A stretch of 12,922 nt of DNA from NCBI GenBank assembly GCA_051646185.1, contig JBOFCS010000202.1:1-12922 (forward strand), given 5' to 3'. The stretch comes from JBOFCS01 sp051646185. Its GTDB lineage: Bacteria; Actinomycetota; Actinomycetes; Mycobacteriales; Mycobacteriaceae. Within the stretch, counting starts at the first letter, position 1. The number at the start of each line of letters is the position of its first letter. Below, piece after piece: positions 12,912-12,922 of the stretch. Position numbers and translations under genes: made by a program. The notes below the pieces were generated by a model. The model ran no database searches. It was not told where the DNA came from and worked only from the letters and a program-made list of their open reading frames with translations.

Positions 12912-12922
12912 ATGTAACGGTA

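Overview
The window looks like chromosomal DNA of a Corynebacterium or close Mycobacteriales relative. LysC (421 aa) and Asd match, from memory, the Corynebacterium glutamicum proteins almost residue for residue in their conserved blocks. LysC keeps the internal GTG start for its beta subunit. A haemophore-type haem-binding domain protein and a ChoD-like GMC oxidase are also typical of this order. Base composition looks moderate by eye, lower than in most mycobacteria. In C. glutamicum, lysC-asd lies a few genes from katA, and that overall order is kept here with extra genes in between.

Layout. (1) Positions 1-2742, minus strand: a tightly packed run, in transcription order, of a small exported haemophore-like protein, an OmpR-type response regulator, its sensor histidine kinase and a nitroreductase cut by the window edge. 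The kinase reading frame is broken by one in-frame TAA inside the HAMP linker. (2) 2743-2951: a divergent control region. (3) 2952-5254, plus strand: lysC-asd, which commits aspartate to lysine, methionine, threonine and diaminopimelate, with a 4-nt overlap. (4) 5345-9820, plus strand: a four-gene unit of TetR repressor, Baeyer-Villiger-type flavin monooxygenase, ChoD-like GMC oxidase and acetoacetate-decarboxylase-like protein. Every junction is an ATGA stop/start overlap, so it is almost certainly one transcript. (5) 9850-10380: an unrecognised four-helix membrane protein. (6) 10425-12835: a peroxide-defence group of furA, katA and ohr, closed by a perfect 20-bp stem-loop at the right end.

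How the genes may work together. The TetR operon has the makeup of a small oxidative pathway: a GMC oxidase can turn an alcohol into a ketone, a BVMO can turn a ketone into an ester or lactone, and the decarboxylase-like protein could act on a keto-acid or related intermediate. The substrate cannot be read from sequence. GMC oxidases release hydrogen peroxide and uncoupled BVMOs leak it, so the position next to furA-katA-ohr may be functionally relevant, although katA near lysC-asd is also ancestral. Both tetR and furA have a -10 hexamer ending exactly 6 nt before a GTG start and no Shine-Dalgarno, which points to leaderless transcripts.

The best candidates for something undescribed are the TetR-BVMO-GMC-ADC cassette, the haemophore-led two-component operon with a hairpin that would bury the first ribosome-binding site, and the interrupted sensor kinase. 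No RNA genes, CRISPR arrays or insertion sequences were seen, and no gene-free stretch exceeds about 210 bases.
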